A stretch of DNA of 64,000 nt from Methylobacterium sp. DB0501 (GTDB lineage Bacteria > Pseudomonadota > Alphaproteobacteria > Rhizobiales > Beijerinckiaceae): the NCBI RefSeq assembly GCF_011043735.1, contig NZ_JAAKGV010000021.1:1-64000 (forward strand). The letters are read 5' to 3'. The notes under the pieces are model-generated. The model did no database searches. It was not told the origin of the DNA and saw nothing but the letters and a program-made list of their open reading frames with translations. Position numbers and translations under genes: made by a program. This document shows positions 8,402-17,275 of the stretch, piece after piece. Each line of letters begins with the position of its first letter. Position 1 is the stretch's first letter.

Positions 8402-9394
8402 TCAACTCGCCGCCCGAAGCACCGATTTTGGCATCACCCCATAGGCCTTCTTGAAGGCGCGGCTGAAATGCGAGAAGTCGCTGAAGCCGCATTGCATCAC
8501 CACCTGCCCGACATTTCGGGCCTGGCCCTCCTCCAGGAGCCGGTGGGCGAGGGCCAGCCGCTGCTGCCACAGCCAGCGGATCGCCGTCGTGCCGTCGGCC
8601 GCGAAGGCGCGGCAGAGGGTGCGCAGCGATACGCCGAGGCGGTTCGCGACCGTGGCAAGATCGAGGTCGGGATCCTCGATATGGGCGAGCAGGAAGGTCT
8701 TCGCTTGGCGCACCAGGTCGTCGTCGGCGGCCCGACGCCCCGGCGCCGTCAGGCTCGCCTCCAACGAAGCGGTGAGCAGTTCGAGGAACGAGTTGCCGAG
8801 GCGCTGCGAGCAGCTCTCGCTCAACGGGGCTTCGAGCTCGACGATGTCGGTCAGGGTGTGGGCGATGGTCGAGGCGAGGGGCTGGTCGGGCCGGATGATC
8901 CGCGCGGCAAGGTGCTCGAAGTCGGGGAGCCGCGCCGCCATCTGACGCCGGGCCATCCGGGCAACGATCATCCGGGTGTCCTGCTCGAACTCCCAGAGGA
9001 ACGGCCGGGCCGAATCATAGATCACCAGGTCGCCGACGGCCGGAAGGGCGCAGCGACCGTCCTGCACCAGCCGGCCGGTGCCGGTCTTCATCAGCGCCAC
9101 GAACACGTCGTCGTCCGGCATCCGCCGCAGGCAGGCGGCATCGCGGCGGTTCTCCATCGGCGAGAACCGGATGTCGCAGACATTCACCTTGCCCAGCGCG
9201 ACCTTGCGCAGCCGCGCCGCAAACGGTGCGTCGCCGATCTTCGGCATCGTCTCCGACGGGCTCAGATGGGCACAGATCGCGTCGCGCCAGTAGGAGAAGC
9301 GGTATTTCTCGGCTAACACGTTGGTGTCGAAGGTCGTAATCGATGCCGGTGGCGGGGAACACGCCGCCGGGGAAGAGGCGTTGGGCAGTGCCAT
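8402..9394 (-). CDS. AraC-family transcriptional regulator
   Basis: A DNA-binding regulator of about 330 residues. The N-terminal part (from about residue 25, FDTNVLAEKYRFSYWRDAIC) is an AraC_binding_2-like sensing domain as in FeaR-type activators. The last 100 residues carry two helix-turn-helix units (LDLATVANRLGVSLRTLCRAF and VGQVVMQCGFSDFSHFSRAF). ATG at 9394 is favoured over a longer frame because GGAGGAA precedes it. It is transcribed away from the amidase at 9595 across a 200-bp shared promoter region, and it lies upstream of the eutC relic and the ethanolamine permease. It may control either side. The inducer is unknown. Confidence 0.85.
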   Translation of the reverse strand: MALPNASSPAACSPPPASITTFDTNVLAEKYRFSYWRDAICAHLSPSETMPKIGDAPFAARLRKVALGKVNVCDIRFSPMENRRDAACLRRMPDDDVFVALMKTGTGRLVQDGRCALPAVGDLVIYDSARPFLWEFEQDTRMIVARMARRQMAARLPDFEHLAARIIRPDQPLASTIAHTLTDIVELEAPLSESCSQRLGNSFLELLTASLEASLTAPGRRAADDDLVRQAKTFLLAHIEDPDLDLATVANRLGVSLRTLCRAFAADGTTAIRWLWQQRLALAHRLLEEGQARNVGQVVMQCGFSDFSHFSRAFKKAYGVMPKSVLRAAS

Positions 9395-9594
9395 GACTGT
9401 TCCTCCGACGTTCGAGAACATTGACGGCCGCTCCCGTCGAGCAGATCGCTCTGCTTCCTGTCCGTACGGGCCGAAGCAATGGTGATGCCAGCCGTGACGA
9501 GCCCTGACGATCACGGGCCAAGCGGCGCGGCCCGTCGAGTCAAGACGAGCGCCGGCTCCGCCGCGAGGATGCAACCGCACGACCGGAGACACCG

Positions 9595-10998
9595 ATGGCC
9601 GCGAACCTGCACGACGAACCCCTGGTCTTCATCGCCGAGGCGATCCGCCGGCGGCAGGTGAGCGCAGTCGAGGTGACGACCGCGATGCTCGATCGCATCG
9701 AAGCCCTCGACGGCGAGATCCGCAGCTACACCACGGTCACGGCGGAGCACGCGCTCGCCGCCGCAGCGCGGGCGGACTGCGAGACGGCCCGGGGCATCAG
9801 CCGCGGCCCGCTTCACGGCGTACCCCTCGGCATCAAGGACCTGTGCGACACGCGCTTCGCCCCGACCGGCGCCGGCACGGTGGTCCACCGCGAGCGCGTG
9901 CCGGACAGCGACGCCACGGTGGTCGAGCGGCTGGAGCAGGGCGGGGCGGTGATCCTCGGTAAGCTCGCAATGACCGAGGGCGCCTATACGAGCCACCATC
10001 CTGACAATCCCGGCCCACTCAATCCCTGGGGTCGCGGCTACTGGCTCGGCTCGTCCTCCACCGGCTCGGGCGCAGCCACCGCGGCGCGGCTGTGCTTCGG
10101 GTCGCTCGGCTCCGACACCGGTGGCTCGATCCGCTTCCCCTCCGCGACCTGCGGGCTCACCGGCATCAAGCCGAGCTGGGGCCGGGTCAGTCGGCACGGC
10201 GTGTTCCCGCTGGCCACCTCCCTCGACCATGTCGGCCCGATGGCTCGCAGCGCCGCCGATGCGGCGGCGATTCTCGGCGTGATCGCGGGCGCCGATCGTT
10301 ACGACCCGACCGCCTTGGCCGCCCCGGTGGACGACTATCTCGGCGGCCTCGGCCGGTCGATCCGAGGCCTCACCATCGGTATCGACCGCCGCTTCACGAC
10401 CGAGGGGATCGACGCGGCGGTGGTGGCAGCCCTCGACGCCATGGAGGCGGTCTTGCGCGGCCTCGGCGCCCGCCTCGTCGAGGTCGCGATGCCGCCGACC
10501 GACCGGCTGGTACGCGGCTGGATCCCGTTCTGCTCCGTCGAGACCGCGCTCGCCCACCGGGAGACCTATCCGGCGCGGGCCGCCGAGTACGGCCCGGACC
10601 TCGCCGGGCTGATCGACCAGGGCCGGAGCGTCCCCGGCCTCGACTTCGGGGCGATCTACCACGACCGCTTGGACTTCTCGGGCGCGCTCGCTGCCCTGTT
10701 CGCGGAGGTCGACCTGCTGCTGGTGCCGACCATGCCGATGCCGGTCCCGAGCCTCGCCCGGATGGGCGAGTACGGCAAGGATCCGGAGGTGCTGCTGCGC
10801 CTCCTGCGCTTCACCGCGCCGTTCAACTTCTCCGGCAGCCCGACCATCACCCTGCCGGCGGGAATCGATGCGGCCGGGCTACCGCTCAGCGTCCAGCTCG
10901 TCGGGCCGCACCTATCGGAGGCGCTGCTGTGCCGGGCAGGGCACGCGGTCCAGCAAGTCACGGACTGGCACGCGCGCCGGCCGCTGGACCTGGCATGA
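9595..10998 (+). CDS. Amidase-signature hydrolase
   Basis: A 467-residue amidase of the Ser-cisSer-Lys family, hydrolysing a carboxamide to acid and ammonia or amine in the cytoplasm. The catalytic set is visible: Lys81 in GVPLGIKD, the cis-Ser in GSSSTGSG (residues 152-159) and the nucleophile Ser178 in DTGGSIRFP. GGAGACACC before the ATG supports the start. It is a single gene, divergent from the AraC-family regulator and convergent with the GMC oxidoreductase. Sequence alone does not give the substrate. The nearby amide-type ABC operon with its own amidase suggests a shared theme of amide use. Confidence 0.9.
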   Translation: MAANLHDEPLVFIAEAIRRRQVSAVEVTTAMLDRIEALDGEIRSYTTVTAEHALAAAARADCETARGISRGPLHGVPLGIKDLCDTRFAPTGAGTVVHRERVPDSDATVVERLEQGGAVILGKLAMTEGAYTSHHPDNPGPLNPWGRGYWLGSSSTGSGAATAARLCFGSLGSDTGGSIRFPSATCGLTGIKPSWGRVSRHGVFPLATSLDHVGPMARSAADAAAILGVIAGADRYDPTALAAPVDDYLGGLGRSIRGLTIGIDRRFTTEGIDAAVVAALDAMEAVLRGLGARLVEVAMPPTDRLVRGWIPFCSVETALAHRETYPARAAEYGPDLAGLIDQGRSVPGLDFGAIYHDRLDFSGALAALFAEVDLLLVPTMPMPVPSLARMGEYGKDPEVLLRLLRFTAPFNFSGSPTITLPAGIDAAGLPLSVQLVGPHLSEALLCRAGHAVQQVTDWHARRPLDLA

Positions 10999-11099
10999 GT
11001 CGTTACACCCCGCGCGCCCTTTCCCGGATATCCTCCCGCCTCGCTGCGGTCGTCCAAGGCAGGAAAAGGGGCTGAGGTCGGCAAGCTCTCGCGTCATGC

Positions 11100-11126
11100 C
11101 CAATGGTCGTGGAAAACGACCATTGG
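11100..11126. terminator. Stem-loop between convergent genes, probable bidirectional terminator
   Basis: A perfect 11-bp inverted repeat (CCAATGGTCGT / ACGACCATTGG) with a 5-base loop GGAAA lies between the ends of two convergent genes (amidase at 10998, GMC oxidoreductase at 11222). A T-rich stretch (GAATTTTTGA) follows about 12 bases later on the plus strand. The placement fits a transcription terminator for one or both genes. No tight poly-U tract adjoins the stem, so its efficiency is uncertain. Confidence 0.6.
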
Positions 11127-11221
11127 TTCCATTCTTGAATTTTTGACGAGCGTCTCGCCCGGCAAAAAAAGTTCGATTTGGAGCAACGGTCCGATGCATC
11201 AGCATCTTGGGCCGTGGGTTA

Positions 11222-12793
11222 TCAATCCGCCAACACTCTCGCTGCCCGCTCGGCCACCAGGATCACCGTCGCGTTGAGGTTGGCAGAGATCATCCGCGGG
11301 AAAACCGAGGCATCGGCGACGAACAGGCCGTCGAGCCCGCGAACCGCGAAGCTTTGCGGATCGACGACGTCGCCGGGATCGATGCCCATTCGGCAGGTGC
11401 TCGACGGGTGGTACAGCGAGGCGAGGTGGCCGCGCACGTGCCGGGCGATGCCGGCCTCGTCCCGGCATTCGGCCGAGGGGCTGAGTTCGTGGTCGAGGAC
11501 CCCGGCGAGCGGGCCTGCCGCCGCGATGGCCCGGTTGATCCGCACCCCCTCGACCAGTGTGGCGAGATCGTGTCCGCCTGCGTCACTGAGGTAGCGCGGG
11601 TCGATCGCCGGCGCGGAGAGCGGGTCGGCGGAGCGCAGGCAGATCTCGCCGCGGCTCTCCGGCCGCTGCAGGACCGCGAACAGGGTGAAGCCCGAATCCG
11701 GATAGAGGAAGCGGCCGTAATCGCGGTGGGCCGAGGCGATGCCGTAGAGCTGGAGGTCGGGCTCGATGCCCGGCCGCGTGGCGACGTGGCCGCCGGCCGC
11801 GGCCCAGTTCGAGGTCCGCGGGCCCGTGCGCCGCGCCTGCCACTCGGCGAAGCTCCCGGCCCCGTCCAGGGCGCCGAGGCCGATCGGGCACTTCGCCGCG
11901 AAGGCGAGGGTGATGGCCGGATGGTCCTGCAAATCCTGTCCGACACCGGGCAGGTCGTGCACCGGCGCGACCCCGACGGCCTTCAGCGCGTCCGCCGGGC
12001 CGATGCCGGAGAGCATCATGAGGTGGGGCGAGGCGATGGCGCCGGCTGCGAGCACGATCCGATCGGCTGAGGCCCGCTCGGGCCGGCCGTTGCGCAGGTA
12101 TTCGACGCCGACGGCGCGCCCGTGCTCGACCACGATGCGGGTGACGAGCACGCCGGTCTCAATCGTGAGGTTTCCCCGCTCCCGCGCCGGATCGAGATAA
12201 GCGCGCTTGGTGCCGAAACGCTCCCCGCCCTTGGTGGTCAGCTGGAAGAAGCCGACGCCCTCCTGGCTGCCGCCATTGAAGTCCGGATTGGACGGGTGGC
12301 CGGCCGCCACGGCGGCATCGTGCCAGAGCGTCTCGCCCTCATCGCGATACGGGCAATCCTCGACCGGCAGCGGGCCGTCGGTGCCGTGCAGCGGGTGGCT
12401 GCCGAAGCGGCGATTGTCCTCGGACGAGAGGAAATCCGGCAGCACGTCGCGCCAGCCCCAGCCGGGGCAGCCCATCGCTTCCCAGCCGTCGTAGTCCGAG
12501 GGCAGGCCGCGCAGGTAGATCATGGCGTTGAGCGAGCCCGAGCCGCCGAGCATCCGGCCGCGGGGCCAGAAGATCCGCCGATAACGGCATTCCGCTTGAG
12601 GCTCAGTATGGAAGCCCCAGTCAGCCCCCGTGTTGAACAGGCTCGGCCAGTCGGACGGGATGACGGCGCCGAGCGGTGGCTCGCCGCCCGCCTCGAGCAG
12701 CAACATCCGGCGCGCCGGGTCGGCGCTGAGGCGCCCGGCGAGCACGCAGCCGGCGCTGCCGGCACCGACGATCACGGTGTCGTGGCGGCTCAT
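11222..12793 (-). CDS. GMC-family FAD oxidoreductase (choline-dehydrogenase-like)
   Basis: A flavoprotein of 523 residues that oxidises a primary alcohol to an aldehyde, in the glucose-methanol-choline family. The ADP-binding fold is at the start (TVIVGAGSAGCVLAGRLS, with LLLEAGG). The GMC signature follows (RGRMLGGSGSLNAMIYLRG), and the C-terminal active-site block has LYHPSSTCRMG and ISANLNATV. It is the last gene of the minus-strand amide operon. Its ATG overlaps the stop of the ABM-domain gene by four bases, so the two are translationally coupled. The exact alcohol is unknown. Choline and ethanolamine-like compounds fit the broken choline/ethanolamine genes nearby, but that is only an inference. 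Confidence 0.85.
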   Translation of the reverse strand: MSRHDTVIVGAGSAGCVLAGRLSADPARRMLLLEAGGEPPLGAVIPSDWPSLFNTGADWGFHTEPQAECRYRRIFWPRGRMLGGSGSLNAMIYLRGLPSDYDGWEAMGCPGWGWRDVLPDFLSSEDNRRFGSHPLHGTDGPLPVEDCPYRDEGETLWHDAAVAAGHPSNPDFNGGSQEGVGFFQLTTKGGERFGTKRAYLDPARERGNLTIETGVLVTRIVVEHGRAVGVEYLRNGRPERASADRIVLAAGAIASPHLMMLSGIGPADALKAVGVAPVHDLPGVGQDLQDHPAITLAFAAKCPIGLGALDGAGSFAEWQARRTGPRTSNWAAAGGHVATRPGIEPDLQLYGIASAHRDYGRFLYPDSGFTLFAVLQRPESRGEICLRSADPLSAPAIDPRYLSDAGGHDLATLVEGVRINRAIAAAGPLAGVLDHELSPSAECRDEAGIARHVRGHLASLYHPSSTCRMGIDPGDVVDPQSFAVRGLDGLFVADASVFPRMISANLNATVILVAERAARVLAD

Positions 12794-13086
12794 CGGGCCG
12801 AGATCTCGTCGGCCGTGACCAGGACGACCTCGCCGTCGAGGATCGGCTGGGCGATGGCAAAGAAACGCGCCACCGCCGCCGAGCCGTTGTGCCGGTCCAT
12901 CGCCGCGGCATCGGCGAACCGCTCGTAGGTGGTGAAGCGGGTCGGATCGCCCGCATCCTGCGAGACGAAGAAGCCGACCGTGTCCGGCTCGTTCTCCGCG
13001 ACGTGGGCCGCCACGTCGAGGAGGGCGGCCCGCAGGGTGTCCTCCGCGCCGGGCCGGGCGCGGAGGATGGCGCTGATGGTCTTCAC
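12790..13086 (-). CDS. Antibiotic-biosynthesis-monooxygenase (ABM) domain protein
   Basis: A small protein of 98 residues with the dimeric alpha/beta-barrel ABM fold typical of quinol monooxygenase YgiN. It has the characteristic opening KTISAILRARPGAEDTLRAA, the middle VGFFVSQDAGDPTRFTTYER and DAAAMDRHN. GTG at 13086 is chosen because AGAGGG precedes it and the start lies right after the stop of the upstream amidase. Its 3' end overlaps the start of the GMC oxidoreductase. Such proteins often act as small monooxygenases or detoxify reactive products. In this operon a role beside the alcohol oxidase is plausible but unproven. Confidence 0.75.
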   Translation of the reverse strand: MKTISAILRARPGAEDTLRAALLDVAAHVAENEPDTVGFFVSQDAGDPTRFTTYERFADAAAMDRHNGSAAVARFFAIAQPILDGEVVLVTADEISAR

Positions 13087-13097
13087 CGAGCGCCCTC

Positions 13098-14612
13098 TCA
13101 GAAGGTCTTCCAGTCGCCGGTCGCCTCGAAGGCGGCGGCGGCCTGGTAGATCGCGCTCTCGTTCCAGTCCCTCGCCGTCAGCATCAGGCCGACCGGCAGG
13201 CCGTCGACGAGGCCGCAAGGAATCGACATCGAGGGGTTGCCGGTCACGTCCATCGGCGAGGTCGAGGCGACCATCTCGAAGGCGCGGGCGACGATCTCCT
13301 CAAGCGGCGCGCCCTTCTCCGGCAGCTTGGTGGCGGTGCAGGGCAGGGTCGGGCACAGCAGCAGGTCGTAGGTCTGGAAGCACTTCGAAAAATCCTCCCG
13401 CACCTTGCGGGCGAGGTTCTGCGCCTTGGCGTAGTAGCGGCCCCGATAGTGGGTCAGGCCCCACTGGCCGATGAGCATCGAGATCTTCAGCGTCTCGGAG
13501 AGATCGTCCGCCTTGTCGCGCCAGGCGGAGTGGAAGTCGAACAGGCCGACGTCGTAGGCGCCCTTCCAGTTGAAACCCATGCCGTTGCCGAGCATCATCT
13601 GCTGCGTCAGGCCTTCCAACCCGATCGGTGTCCAGACCGACGCCGCCGTCTTGTACGCCGGCAGCGAGACCTCCTCGATCGTGGCGCCCAGGCCCTCGAA
13701 CCGGGCCGCCGCAGCCCGGACCTTGTCGGCCACCGCCTCCTGCATGCCCGGCGCGGAGAAACCCTCCAGAAGGAGGCCGATCTTGAGGCCTCTCGCTCCC
13801 TTCTCCAGCGCCTCCGTGTAGGCGGCGACCTGCGGCGCATACTGGCGCGGGTCGAGCCCGTCCGGTCCGGCCAGCACTTCGAGCAGAAGCGCATTGTCGG
13901 CGACGCTCGCGGTCATCGGTCCGGTATGGTCGATCGTCGTCTCGATCGGCATCACGCCGGTATAGGGGACGAGGCCGTGGGTCGGCTTCATGCCGTAGAT
14001 GCCGCAATACGAGGCGGGGATGCGGATCGACCCGCCCTGGTCGCCGCCGATCGCCATGTCGACCTCGCCGGCGGCCACCAGCGCACCGCTGCCCGAGGAG
14101 GAGCCGCCAGCCGAATAGCCCATCCGGTGCGGATTGTGGACCGGTCCGGGATCCGAGGTATGGCTGCCGCCCGAGAGGCAGAAATGCTCGCACACCGCCT
14201 TGCCGAGGATCGTCGCGCCGGCATCAAGCATCCGGGTCACGATGGTGGCGTCGGAGGCCGGCACGAAGCCCTCGAGGGTCGAGGCGCCGTTCATCATCGG
14301 CACGCCGGCGAGCGCCACGTTGTCCTTGAGTGCGACGGTCTTGCCCTTGAGCTTGCCGGTCTCGGCGCCCTTCACCTGGCTCTTCCAGTACCAGGCGCCG
14401 AGCGGGTTCTCCTCAGGGCTCGGCCGGGTGCCGGGGGTGCGGGGATACTTCACCGGCGGGATGTGGTCGGGCAGGGTGTCGACGACGTCGTAGGCGTCGA
14501 ACGAGGCGTCCATCAGGGCGCGGTAGGCGGCGGCCTCCTCGGGCGACAACGACATGTGGAGGCTGGCGGCGAGCTCGCGGACCTGGGCTGCGCTCGGGCG
14601 GGTGATGGCCAT
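13098..14612 (-). CDS. Amidase-signature hydrolase of the ABC-linked amide operon
   Basis: A 504-residue amidase with the family triad Lys96 (TVALKDNV), the cis-Ser in GGSSSGSG (169-176) and nucleophile Ser195 (DQGGSIRIP). The long N-terminal alpha-helical region before the core (residues 1-85) is like amidases that work with nitrile hydratases. It lies directly downstream of a complete LIV/urea-type importer on the same strand, so it probably hydrolyses the imported amide. A 109-bp gap to the ATPase gene upstream contains a perfect 19-bp hairpin (14651-14697) that may tune expression of the distal genes. It differs clearly from the amidase at 9595. Confidence 0.9.
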   Translation of the reverse strand: MAITRPSAAQVRELAASLHMSLSPEEAAAYRALMDASFDAYDVVDTLPDHIPPVKYPRTPGTRPSPEENPLGAWYWKSQVKGAETGKLKGKTVALKDNVALAGVPMMNGASTLEGFVPASDATIVTRMLDAGATILGKAVCEHFCLSGGSHTSDPGPVHNPHRMGYSAGGSSSGSGALVAAGEVDMAIGGDQGGSIRIPASYCGIYGMKPTHGLVPYTGVMPIETTIDHTGPMTASVADNALLLEVLAGPDGLDPRQYAPQVAAYTEALEKGARGLKIGLLLEGFSAPGMQEAVADKVRAAAARFEGLGATIEEVSLPAYKTAASVWTPIGLEGLTQQMMLGNGMGFNWKGAYDVGLFDFHSAWRDKADDLSETLKISMLIGQWGLTHYRGRYYAKAQNLARKVREDFSKCFQTYDLLLCPTLPCTATKLPEKGAPLEEIVARAFEMVASTSPMDVTGNPSMSIPCGLVDGLPVGLMLTARDWNESAIYQAAAAFEATGDWKTF

Positions 14613-14650
14613 GGGGCGTCTCCTGTTGATCGTGGCAAGAAGGGGTCGTT

Positions 14651-14697
14651 CACGCTTCCCTTTCCGGGCCCCGAACGAGCCCGGAAAGGGAAGCGTG
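14651..14697. repeat. Perfect 19-bp inverted repeat inside the amide operon
   Basis: Arms at 14651-14669 and 14679-14697 are exact reverse complements (CACGCTTCCCTTTCCGGGC on the left) with a 9-base loop. It lies between an ABC ATPase gene and the amidase gene of one operon. It could stabilise or attenuate the transcript, or be a REP-type repeat. There is no U-run after the stem, which argues against a simple terminator. Confidence 0.8.
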
Positions 14698-14721
14698 CGG
14701 AGAGGGATGCGTGTGACGCCG

Positions 14722-15423
14722 CTACGCCGCCGCCATGCCGATCCGCCCCGCCAGCAGGTCCTCGCGCGAGACCTCGCCGGTGATGCGGCCCTTCTGGATG
14801 CCGAGCACCCGGTCGGACAGCGAGGTGATGAAGTCGAGGTTCTGCTCGACGATGATCATCGACAGGTCCCAGCGCGCCTTGAGTGCCAGCAGCGTCTCGA
14901 TGATCTCCTCGATGATCGAGGGCTGGATGCCCTCCGTCGGCTCGTCGAGGAGCACGAGCTTCGGCCGGGTGCAGAGGCAGCGGGCAAGCGCGAGCAATTG
15001 CTGCTCGCCTCCCGACAGGGTGCCGCCGCGCCGGTCGAGCAGGCGCACGAGGCGGGGAAAGTCGGCGAGCACGTCGTCGATGACGCGCGGGTCCTCCTTG
15101 GGGGCGCTGGCGAGCCCCATGCGCAGATTCTCGCGCACGGTGAGGGTGGGAAAAATCTCGCGGCCCTGCGGCACCAGGCCCATCCCGAGGCGGGCACGCT
15201 GGTGGATGGGCATCCGGGTCACGTCGGTGCCGGCAAAGCGCGCCGTGCCGGCGCCGGCCGGCAGGTGACCCATCAGGGTCCGCATCAGCGTGGTCTTGCC
15301 CATGCCGTTATGGCCGAGGATGCCGAGATACTCCCCGGGCGCCAGGGTGAAGTCGACGCCCATCAGGATCGGCACCCTGCCGTAGCTCGCCCGCAGGTCT
15401 TCCACGTCGAGAAGCGCGCTCAT
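14722..15423 (-). CDS. LIV/urea-type ABC importer ATPase, LivF/UrtE-like
   Basis: A 233-residue ATPase of the branched-chain-amino-acid/urea importer type that powers solute uptake at the inner membrane. Walker A is GHNGMGKTT near residue 37. The LSGGEQQLLALAR signature and the Walker B LVLLDEPTEGIQP follow. The EGIQPSIIEEI ending of the B region is typical of UrtE/LivF proteins. The start overlaps the stop of the second ATPase gene by four bases. It belongs to the operon that begins with the binding protein at 19600. Confidence 0.9.
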   Translation of the reverse strand: MSALLDVEDLRASYGRVPILMGVDFTLAPGEYLGILGHNGMGKTTLMRTLMGHLPAGAGTARFAGTDVTRMPIHQRARLGMGLVPQGREIFPTLTVRENLRMGLASAPKEDPRVIDDVLADFPRLVRLLDRRGGTLSGGEQQLLALARCLCTRPKLVLLDEPTEGIQPSIIEEIIETLLALKARWDLSMIIVEQNLDFITSLSDRVLGIQKGRITGEVSREDLLAGRIGMAAA

Positions 15424-16148
15424 GCCGCCACCTTCTTGCCGAGGTAGACGTCGCGCACCCGCCGGTCGGCGAGTACCACGTCAATCCCGTCCTCCATCAT
15501 GATCCGGCCTTGGTGGAACACCGTGACCGTGCGGGCGATCATCCTGATGAACGCCATGTCGTGCTCGACCACGACGATCGCCCGGGTCTTGTTGATCTCG
15601 CGAATGATCTCGGCGGTGCGGTGGGTCTCCTCATCGGTCATGCCGGCGGCCGGCTCGTCGAGGAGGATGAGGTCGGGATCGCCCGCAAGCACCGTTCCGA
15701 TCTCGACCCATTGCCGTTGGCCGTGCGAGAGTTGGCCGACGGTGGCTCCGGCGAGATGCGTCAGCCGGATCTTGTCCAGGATCTCGTCGACGAGGCCCCC
15801 GGTGAACTTCGGCGTCGTCTTGCGGCGGGCCGAAAGCCAGATGTTCTCGCGCACCGACAGCCCGTTGAACACGTTCGGCACCTGCGTCTTGATGCCGATG
15901 CCAAGCCGGGCGATCTGGTGGCTCTGCAACCCCGTCAACGGTTGGCCGCGGAACGCGATGGTGCCGGAGGTGGGGGTGAGCTGCCCGGTCAGCATCTTGA
16001 AGAAGGTGCTTTTGCCGGCGCCGTTCGGGCCGATGAGGCAGCGCAGCTCCATCTCGCCGAGAGTGAAGCTCACGTCGTCGTTGGCGACGACGCCGCCGAA
16101 GCGCATCGTCAGGTGCTCGGTCGTCAGGAGAGGGACAAGCGGATCCAT
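15420..16148 (-). CDS. LIV/urea-type ABC importer ATPase, LivG/UrtD-like
   Basis: A 242-residue ATPase partner in the same importer. It has Walker A GPNGAGKST, the variant signature LSHGQRQWVEIG and Walker B LILLDEPAAGMTDEET. LSHGQ with the WVEIG continuation is characteristic of UrtD-type subunits of urea and short-chain amide transporters, rather than LivG proper. That fits the downstream amidase. It lies 80 bp after the second permease gene. Confidence 0.9.
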   Translation of the reverse strand: MDPLVPLLTTEHLTMRFGGVVANDDVSFTLGEMELRCLIGPNGAGKSTFFKMLTGQLTPTSGTIAFRGQPLTGLQSHQIARLGIGIKTQVPNVFNGLSVRENIWLSARRKTTPKFTGGLVDEILDKIRLTHLAGATVGQLSHGQRQWVEIGTVLAGDPDLILLDEPAAGMTDEETHRTAEIIREINKTRAIVVVEHDMAFIRMIARTVTVFHQGRIMMEDGIDVVLADRRVRDVYLGKKVAA

Positions 16149-16228
16149 CAGTGCACCTCAAGACACTCCCGTGGCGCCCGCGCGGCCACAGCGAGAAATG
16201 ACGGTGATCCGGAGCTTCGTGAGAGGCA

Positions 16229-17275
16229 CTATTCGGCTCCCGCGATTTGGGCCCGGGCAGACGTGGAAGCGTTCGGGCGACGCCCGGCCTTGCGGCCGAG
16301 CCCGAGGAGCGCGGTCTTGAGCGCCGGCACGATCCCCTTCGGCAGCAGCAGTACGAAGCCGACCAAAATCACGCCGAGCACGAGGTTGGCGTTAAAGGCC
16401 TGCTGCGAGCCGATCTTGGCGTTGAGGAACTGGATCAGGACGCAGCCGACGACCGGGCCGATCAGGGTGCCGAGGCCCCCGACGGTGATCCAGATGATAA
16501 TCTCGGCCGAGAGCGACAGGGAGAAGATCGTCGGGCCGACGAAGGCGCCCCAGTTGACATAGAGCGCCCCGGCCAACCCCGCGACGGCGCCGCCGACCAT
16601 GAACACCCCGAGCTTGATCAGCCGCGGATCGTAGCCGAGCAGCGCTGCCCGGGTCTCGTTCTCGCGCACCGCCACGGCGACGCGGCCGAAGGGGCTGGCA
16701 AGGAGAAGCCGCATGAGGAGGTAGACGGCGATCAAGGCGCCGCCGGTGACCCACCACCCGGCCTCGGGCGTGAGCACCGCGTCCGGGGTGTAGGGCGCGT
16801 TAAAGGTCGGAACCGAGGGGATGCCGTTGAAGCCGCCGAGCCGGGCCTGGCCGATCGTGTAGGCGTCGCCCGCCGTCGAGTTGACGACGTTGAACAGGAT
16901 GAGCGTGACGGTCAGCGTGATGACTCCGAGATAGACCTCGCTGATCCGGCCGTAGAACACGAAGTAGCCGAGGGCCGCCGCGAACAGGGAGGGACAGAGG
17001 ATCGCCAGCAGGATCGCGTTGGTGGAATCGCCGAAATTGATCGCCGCGATCGCGTAGGTGTAGCCGCCCAAACCGAAGAACGCGGTCTGGCCGAACGACA
17101 GGATGCCGCCGAAGCCCCAGATGAAGCCGAGACTGAGCGCCAGCACGCCCATGGCGGCGAACAGCGTCAGCTGCATCAGGGTGAAGAGTTCGAGGTAGGT
17201 CGGGAGAACGACGACCAGGGCGATGGCGGCGAGGACCGCGAGAGCCTGGAGGAGGCGCGACAGGGCGGCGGGCAT
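16229..17275 (-). CDS. LIV/urea-type ABC importer permease, LivM/UrtC-like
   Basis: An inner-membrane permease of 348 residues with about ten hydrophobic segments. It carries the family motif region AVRENETRAALLGYDPRLIK, which couples to the ATPases, and GFIWGFGGILSFGQTAFFGL near the N-terminus. Its ATG follows the stop of the other permease with no gap, which suggests coupled translation. Confidence 0.9.
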   Translation of the reverse strand: MPAALSRLLQALAVLAAIALVVVLPTYLELFTLMQLTLFAAMGVLALSLGFIWGFGGILSFGQTAFFGLGGYTYAIAAINFGDSTNAILLAILCPSLFAAALGYFVFYGRISEVYLGVITLTVTLILFNVVNSTAGDAYTIGQARLGGFNGIPSVPTFNAPYTPDAVLTPEAGWWVTGGALIAVYLLMRLLLASPFGRVAVAVRENETRAALLGYDPRLIKLGVFMVGGAVAGLAGALYVNWGAFVGPTIFSLSLSAEIIIWITVGGLGTLIGPVVGCVLIQFLNAKIGSQQAFNANLVLGVILVGFVLLLPKGIVPALKTALLGLGRKAGRRPNASTSARAQIAGAE

